Assembly (NCBI GenBank): GCA_010671965.1
Contig: JAAHIC010000113.1
Coordinates: 1-9,598 of the forward strand
From: Leptolyngbya sp. SIO4C5
GTDB lineage: Bacteria; Cyanobacteriota; Cyanobacteriia; Phormidesmidales; Phormidesmidaceae
Length of the DNA: 9,598 nucleotides
Direction of reading: 5' to 3'
Under the pieces are notes generated by a model. It was not told the origin of the DNA. It made no database searches and saw nothing but the letters and a program-made list of their open reading frames with translations. Of the stretch, positions 5,197 through 9,598 are shown piece after piece. The first letter of the stretch is position 1, and each line of letters opens with the position of its first letter. The translations under genes and the position numbers were made by a program.

Positions 5197-7557
5197 ATGG
5201 AACAGCGCCTGTTGCTCAATCTGGGCCAGGGAGATTGGCAGACTGGTTTTGCCAGCGTGACAGCCCAGCTTTGGGAACCCGATCAGCCCCCGATTCAGTT
5301 TGTCGGCAGCCTGCCAGCCGGGCCGCAGCTTGCCGCCCAGTACCAGCGCTGGCAGCAGCTCTATGAGGCGATCTATGGCACTCAAAGTCGCTGGCGGCGC
5401 AGCGTTGCTGATTTTGAATTTGAGACGGCAACGCTGACTAACGTGTCCCAGCAAGAGTTTGAAACGCTGGGCACGCTGCTGCGATCTGATTTTAACCAGT
5501 GGCTGATGGCCTCAGCCTTTGCCCCTATTGAGCGCCGCCTGCGCACGCAGCTCTCGGCTGATGCTGCCATTCGGGTGATGCTCACCGCCCATGCCAGAAC
5601 AGTGCTGCGGTTTCCCTGGCGGCTGTGGCACCTGTTTGAGGACTATCCCAATGCCGAACTTTCCCTCAGCCTGCCGGACTATAGCCGTGCTCTCAAGCAG
5701 GCCCGCTCAAACCCGCCGGGAATTATCCGGATTTTGGCAGTGCTGGGCAATGACACCAACATTGATATTGAAACGGATCGGCGGATTCTGGCGCAACTGC
5801 CTACGGCTGAAGTGATGCTGCTGGCCCAGCCGACCCTGAGCGAACTGCAGCAACAGCTCTGGGAGTCAAGCTGGGATATTTTGTTTTTTGCCGGACACAG
5901 CACCAGTCGCGGACAAGGCTATTTACAGGTCAACCCAACCGAGGCGCTGACGATTGAGCAGCTCAAATACGCGCTAAGACGAACCATTCAAAGTGGCTTA
6001 CAGCTAGCAATTTTGAACTCTTGCGATGGGCTAGGGCTGGCCTGGGCATTGGCCGATTTGCACCTGCCCCAGACAATCGTGATGCGCGAGCCGGTACCCG
6101 ATGCGATCGCCCATCAGTTTCTCAAAGGGTTTCTGACCCAGTTCTCCACAGGTCAACCGCTCTACAGCTCAGTCCGAGAAGCCCGCGAAAAGCTCCATGG
6201 CCTCACAGAGCTGGGAAACTACGCGGCCTGGCTGCCCGTCATTGTGCAAAACCCGGCAGAAGAGCCACCGACCTGGCAGTCGCTAGCAGGTCAATTAGGA
6301 GCTAAGACCCTGCCCGCTTCTCGGCTTCTGCCCCAGCTAAGACCTGACTTTGCTCAAGCCATTTACCGGGGAAGTCTGAGCACTCTCATCGTTGCCGCCA
6401 CAGTATTAGGACTGCGCTGGGCCGGCGGACTGCAACCGGCAGAGCTATGGGTCTACGATGCCTTGATGCAGCTACGTCCAGCCGAAGCTGCCGACCCCCG
6501 GCTGGTTGTGGTGGCGGTTGACGAAAGCAGTATTCAGGCTCAGACGGCACTAGAACGGCGCGGTTCCCTGGCCGATGAGACTTTGCAGCAGGCCCTGACC
6601 CTCCTCGCAGACTACGAGCCTCGGCTTATTGGCCTCGATCTGTACCGCGACTTTGCCGCCAGCAATCCAGTCTTGGGAGAAGCCCTCTCTCATCCCAATA
6701 TTGTGGGACTTTGCAAGAGCCGCGATCCGCTCGCCGATGATATTGGCATTAGCCCTCCCCCGGAACTGCCAGCCGCCCAGGTCGGCTTCAGCGACTTTGT
6801 TGAAGATACTGACGGTATTCTGCGGCGGCAGTTGCTGACGCTCACCCCCGACCCGGTTTCGCCCTGTACCTCGCCCTACGGATTTGCCACGCTCATCGCC
6901 ATTCACTACCTGCATCAGGCAGGGGTGCAACCGATGTTTACCGCCCAGGGGGATTTACAAATTGGAGATGTTGTCTTTCCCCGACTAGACAAGCGCGCAG
7001 GCGGCCTGCAGCGGATGGATAATGGCGGCAATCAGCTTCTGCTCAATTACCGCGCCGTTTCGGCTCCTGAGCAGATTGCGGTGACTATCTCGTTGCAGCA
7101 GTTATTGGGCGGGCAGGTGAATCCGGAGCGCATTCGCGATCGCATTGTCCTGATTGGCGTCACGGCACTCAGCAGCGGTGACTATTGGGCAACGCCCTAT
7201 GGTCAGCAAGCTCAGGGCCGCACGGCAGGGGTTTTTATGCAGGCCCAAATGATTAGCCAGATACTCAGCGCCGTGGAGGAAGGACGGCCCTTAATCTGGG
7301 TTTGGCCGCAGTGGGCCGAAACGGTGTGGATTGTCTTAGGGGCGATCGCGGGTAGCCTGTTGGCGATGCGGTGGAAATCTTCTCAGTTAGCTATTGCCTG
7401 CTTCCTGATAGCCAGCAGTTTGACAGTCGGGGCCTGGGCAACTCTGCTAATAGGCGGGTGGCTGCCGCTGTTGCCAGCTCTGATAGCCCTCGGCGGCAGT
7501 GCCTTTTTGACGGCAGGGTTAGGTCGTTCTGAACTGGGTGATCAAGGCGGCGAATAG
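5197..7557 (+). CDS. CHAT-CHASE2 fusion membrane protein (caspase-like protease domain plus sensor domain)
   Basis: The 786-residue protein has three parts. An N-terminal region (about 1-165) precedes a CHAT caspase-like peptidase domain (about 175-352). The CHAT domain keeps both catalytic positions: His234 in DILFFAGHS and Cys276 in LAILNSCDGLG. After one membrane segment (about 392-408) comes a CHASE2 domain (about 410-695), with landmarks VVVAVDESSI, RLIGLDLYRD and IRDRIVLIGV, followed by DYWATPYG. Three C-terminal membrane segments follow (about 708-724, 731-751, 753-775). Expected topology puts CHAT in the cytoplasm and CHASE2 in the periplasm. CHASE2 proteins usually carry a kinase or cyclase after the last membrane segment; here only about 11 residues follow, so CHAT is the likely output. 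ATG 5197 fits the family N-terminus (MEQRLLLNLG); AAGG is only 2 bases upstream, suggesting coupling to DUF1822. An ATG at 5161 would add 12 residues. Confidence 0.9.
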   Translation: MEQRLLLNLGQGDWQTGFASVTAQLWEPDQPPIQFVGSLPAGPQLAAQYQRWQQLYEAIYGTQSRWRRSVADFEFETATLTNVSQQEFETLGTLLRSDFNQWLMASAFAPIERRLRTQLSADAAIRVMLTAHARTVLRFPWRLWHLFEDYPNAELSLSLPDYSRALKQARSNPPGIIRILAVLGNDTNIDIETDRRILAQLPTAEVMLLAQPTLSELQQQLWESSWDILFFAGHSTSRGQGYLQVNPTEALTIEQLKYALRRTIQSGLQLAILNSCDGLGLAWALADLHLPQTIVMREPVPDAIAHQFLKGFLTQFSTGQPLYSSVREAREKLHGLTELGNYAAWLPVIVQNPAEEPPTWQSLAGQLGAKTLPASRLLPQLRPDFAQAIYRGSLSTLIVAATVLGLRWAGGLQPAELWVYDALMQLRPAEAADPRLVVVAVDESSIQAQTALERRGSLADETLQQALTLLADYEPRLIGLDLYRDFAASNPVLGEALSHPNIVGLCKSRDPLADDIGISPPPELPAAQVGFSDFVEDTDGILRRQLLTLTPDPVSPCTSPYGFATLIAIHYLHQAGVQPMFTAQGDLQIGDVVFPRLDKRAGGLQRMDNGGNQLLLNYRAVSAPEQIAVTISLQQLLGGQVNPERIRDRIVLIGVTALSSGDYWATPYGQQAQGRTAGVFMQAQMISQILSAVEEGRPLIWVWPQWAETVWIVLGAIAGSLLAMRWKSSQLAIACFLIASSLTVGAWATLLIGGWLPLLPALIALGGSAFLTAGLGRSELGDQGGE

Positions 7558-7576
7558 CTCAATCTACTGTGTTTTT

Positions 7577-7582
7577 AGGAGA
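7577..7582 (+). promoter_or_regulatory. Shine-Dalgarno AGGAGA for DUF928 gene
   Basis: AGGAGA lies 8 bases before ATG 7591, making that start clearly better than the in-frame TTG at 7585, which is only 2 bases from it. Confidence 0.85.
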
Positions 7583-7590
7583 TTTTGGCA

Positions 7591-8331
7591 ATGAGATATA
7601 TCGTTTGGCGCTTTGAACTAAAACCAGTCAGTTTTCTATTAGGGTTGGCAATGGTCGGGCTGAATCTGATGCCGCTGGCCCGCGCCCAAACTCTACCCAC
7701 GCCCCCACCGGATCAGGGAGCCCCTACCGGACGTCAGCGTGGCGGGGCTTCTCGAGGTGACTGCAGAGACTACCAGGATCTAACGGCGCTGGTGCCCGTA
7801 GTTGACGGCATCGTCTGGAGTCAGACCGCGAGCGCAACGCCGAGCTTTTTCTTTCACCTGCCCAATGCCCTAGACCAGACTATTCCGCTGGAATTTGTCG
7901 TCCAAGATAGCCGCGACAACTATGCCTACCGCAAGCAGTTTTCAGGCAATATTCCGGCGGGCATTCTAGCTATTCCCGTCCCCTCAGAGAGCAGCGGACT
8001 AACCCCTGGTGAAGCTTACACCTGGACGTTTTCGATTTATTGCGATGCGGCTCGGCCTTCAGCCTCAGTTTTTGTCTCCGGCACGATTAGCCGCGTGGCT
8101 GAGTCAGCGGTCACAGGGCCCAGCAGCAACCCGACGCCAGCAATGCGGCTTGATCTCGCTAGGCAGTATGCCGCTGAGGGACTCTGGCACGAAGCAATAG
8201 AAATCACTCTGTCCCTATATCAGGCTGAGCCTGGCAAGGCCGAGTATCTGGAAACCCTGGAGTCCCTATTCGAAGCTGCCGGACTTGATGAGCTTTCACC
8301 GACCATTTCAGTTCATGAGGTGCCAGAATAA
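7591..8331 (+). CDS. Exported DUF928 family protein
   Basis: The 246-residue protein has a signal peptide (hydrophobic core about 13-27) with a likely signal peptidase I site after ALA-RA at residue 32, before QTLPTPPP. The mature protein begins with a Pro/Gly-rich linker. The segment GRQRGGASRGDC, followed by LTALVP, is the conserved start of the DUF928 domain, and the domain continues as a beta-rich region to about residue 170 (FFFHLPNALDQTIPLEFVVQ, PGEAYTWTFSIYCD). A C-terminal helical part (about 182-235, LDLARQYAAEGLWHEAIEIT) resembles the end of this family. DUF928 is a cyanobacterial family of unknown function, here probably periplasmic or outer-membrane associated. The AGGAGA at 7577-7582 sets the start. 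It lies 33 bp after the CHAT-CHASE2 gene and its TAA overlaps the next ATG by one base, so it is probably co-translated with the exoprotein. Confidence 0.87.
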   Translation: MRYIVWRFELKPVSFLLGLAMVGLNLMPLARAQTLPTPPPDQGAPTGRQRGGASRGDCRDYQDLTALVPVVDGIVWSQTASATPSFFFHLPNALDQTIPLEFVVQDSRDNYAYRKQFSGNIPAGILAIPVPSESSGLTPGEAYTWTFSIYCDAARPSASVFVSGTISRVAESAVTGPSSNPTPAMRLDLARQYAAEGLWHEAIEITLSLYQAEPGKAEYLETLESLFEAAGLDELSPTISVHEVPE

Positions 8332-9598
8332 TGCGCCAGGTCACTTCAATCAAACTGGCCGTGATTGTGGCAGCGGTCTTGACGCCTAGCTTGGCAAAGG
8401 CCCAAATCACACCAGATGCAACCCTAGGCACAGAGGCTTCCGTTGTGGAGACTGGCGTAGTGAATGGCAACCCAACGCAGCTAATCGAGGGGGGAGCTAT
8501 TCGGCAGAGCAACCTGTTTCACAGCTTCAGCGAGTTTAACTTAGCCCCAGGGGAAGCCGCTCACTTTGCCAGTCCCAGCAGTATTACTAACATTCTGAGC
8601 CGAGTAACAGGATTCAGCGCCTCCCATATTGATGGTTTGCTAGGGGTTGATGGCACTGCTAACCTGTTTTTTCTCAATCCCAACGGCATCTTCTTTGGCC
8701 CCAGTGCAAAGTTAGACATTCGAGGCTCGTTTCTAGCAAGCACCGCAGACAGTATTGCCTTTACCGATGGCAGTGAATTTCAGGCGACCCGGCCAGAAAC
8801 CTCGCTGCTGACTGTTAGCGTGCCGCTGGGAATTCAGCTCAATACTCAACCGCAAGGCAACTTGACCAACCAGGCCAGTTTAGCGATCGCCCCTGGCCAA
8901 ACCCTGACGCTGCTGGGCAATACCGTCTTAAACACAGGCCAGCTTGCAGCTCCAGGCGGTACGGTGCAAATTCTAGGTAATCGAGTTGGCCTACTGGAAC
9001 AAGCGACGATCGATGTTTCTGACACAACCGCAGGCGGTACGGTGCAAATTGGCGGCGATATTCCAGGGCAAACAACCTTGCCTCGCGCTCTGCGAACCTT
9101 CATTGGCCCTGACGCCAGGATTGCAGCCAATGGGCAAGTCAGTGGCGGACAAGTTGTAATTTGGTCAGAGGAAGCAACCGCGTTTTACGGCCATATCAGC
9201 GCCGTCGGTGATGAACAGGGTGGCCTAGCTGAAGTCTCTGGCAAGCAGGACTTGGCTTTCCAAGGTACTGTCGATCTGAGCAGCGCCAGCGGCCAGATTG
9301 GAACATTGCTGCTTGATCCGGCCAATATCGTAATTGTCAATGGGGCGGCTGGAGTAAACGATAATCAGGTGCTGACGGATAATCAGGTGCTCTTTGGCGA
9401 TGGCGCAGTCAATGACACATTTGAAATTGCCGCAGCAACTCTAGAGAGCTTATCTGGGAACGCGAACCTAGTGCTGCAGGCCACCAATGACATCACCGTT
9501 AACGACCTGACAGATGACAGCTTGGTGTTTGCCAATGGCACAGGCTCAATTGAGCTAATGGCGGATAGCGATCGCAATGGCATTGGCAACTTTGTCAT
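8331..9598 (+). CDS. Two-partner secretion exoprotein, filamentous haemagglutinin N-terminal domain (3' end missing)
   Basis: The frame starts at ATG 8331 and is open to the window end, giving 422 residues of a longer protein. A signal peptide (hydrophobic core about 9-21) ends in AKA at 22-24. The TPS secretion domain follows at about 26-270, with NLFHSFSEFNLAPGEAAHF, ITNILSRVTG, IDGLLGVDGTANLFFLNPNG and IFFGPSAKLDIRGSFLAST. It is recognised by an outer-membrane TpsB/FhaC-type transporter and folds as a right-handed beta-helix at the cell surface. Later segments (GGQVVIWSEEATAFYGHIS, LLLDPANIVIVNG) are typical of cyanobacterial members. GAGG at 8317-8320 is 10 bases upstream, and the ATG shares its A with the DUF928 stop, implying coupling. 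No TpsB partner lies in the window; it may be downstream. Full length and C-terminal domains are unknown. Confidence 0.93.
   Translation, partial: MRQVTSIKLAVIVAAVLTPSLAKAQITPDATLGTEASVVETGVVNGNPTQLIEGGAIRQSNLFHSFSEFNLAPGEAAHFASPSSITNILSRVTGFSASHIDGLLGVDGTANLFFLNPNGIFFGPSAKLDIRGSFLASTADSIAFTDGSEFQATRPETSLLTVSVPLGIQLNTQPQGNLTNQASLAIAPGQTLTLLGNTVLNTGQLAAPGGTVQILGNRVGLLEQATIDVSDTTAGGTVQIGGDIPGQTTLPRALRTFIGPDARIAANGQVSGGQVVIWSEEATAFYGHISAVGDEQGGLAEVSGKQDLAFQGTVDLSSASGQIGTLLLDPANIVIVNGAAGVNDNQVLTDNQVLFGDGAVNDTFEIAAATLESLSGNANLVLQATNDITVNDLTDDSLVFANGTGSIELMADSDRNGIGNFV
8953..9050 (+). repeat. In-frame 20-bp direct repeat in exoprotein gene
   Basis: The 20-mer CAGGCGGTACGGTGCAAATT occurs at 8953-8972 and 9031-9050 without mismatch, exactly 78 bp (26 codons) apart and in the same frame. 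It encodes GGTVQI both times. The period fits one or more beta-helix turns, so this is probably a duplicated coil. Confidence 0.85.
9360..9391 (+). repeat. In-frame 14-bp tandem repeat (period 18 bp)
   Basis: GATAATCAGGTGCT is found at 9360-9373 and 9378-9391, encoding DNQVLT then DNQVLF. It lies just after the LLLDPANIVIVNG segment of the exoprotein, where related proteins often have short variable repeats. Confidence 0.75.

Noticed and set aside
6550..6930. 126-codon minus-strand frame
   Set aside because: It lies wholly inside the CHASE2 coding region and is explained as a codon-bias shadow.
5197..7557. Gasdermin-type or CRISPR-associated CHAT system
   Set aside because: There is no small pore-forming candidate gene, no Cas gene and no repeat array in the window, and the CHASE2 fusion points to sensing rather than those defence arrangements.

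Overview
The window reads as chromosomal DNA from a cyanobacterium. The HIP1 octamer GCGATCGC, a cyanobacterial hallmark, occurs 21 times in 9.6 kb, and several genes belong to families found mainly in cyanobacteria (DUF4327, DUF1822, DUF928, CHAT-CHASE2 proteins). Moderately G+C-rich codon use suggests a Leptolyngbya/Pseudanabaena-like or related lineage, but genus cannot be fixed from the sequence alone.

Left part (1-2621): the 5' portion of an unrecognised minus-strand gene leaves the window at position 1. After a 306-bp intergenic stretch come a small DUF4327-type gene and, after a 315-bp spacer holding a tandem repeat and two hairpins, a DJ-1/PfpI-family gene. Its stop codon overlaps the stop codon of a convergent minus-strand gene for a TPR lipoprotein. 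I set three starts by strong AGGAGA Shine-Dalgarno sequences: 1270 for DJ-1/PfpI, a TTG at 2621 for the lipoprotein, and 7591 for DUF928.

Right part (2864-9598, continuing beyond): five tightly packed plus-strand genes look like one operon. In order they encode a divergent sigma-70-like factor, a DUF1822 protein, a membrane protein joining a caspase-like CHAT domain to a CHASE2 sensor domain, an exported DUF928 protein, and the N-terminal 422 residues of a two-partner-secretion exoprotein (filamentous haemagglutinin type). The junctions are a 17-bp overlap, a 4-bp gap, a 33-bp gap and a 1-bp stop/start overlap.

The operon combines a transcription factor candidate, a transmembrane protein with an intact His/Cys protease dyad facing the cytoplasm and a sensor domain facing the periplasm, and two secreted products. 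The most interesting reading is a self-contained sense-and-secrete module: CHASE2 senses an envelope or external cue, CHAT acts proteolytically in the cytoplasm, the sigma factor responds, and the exoprotein is displayed. The domain assignments are well supported; this circuit is inference. No rRNA, tRNA, CRISPR array, insertion sequence or phage gene was seen.
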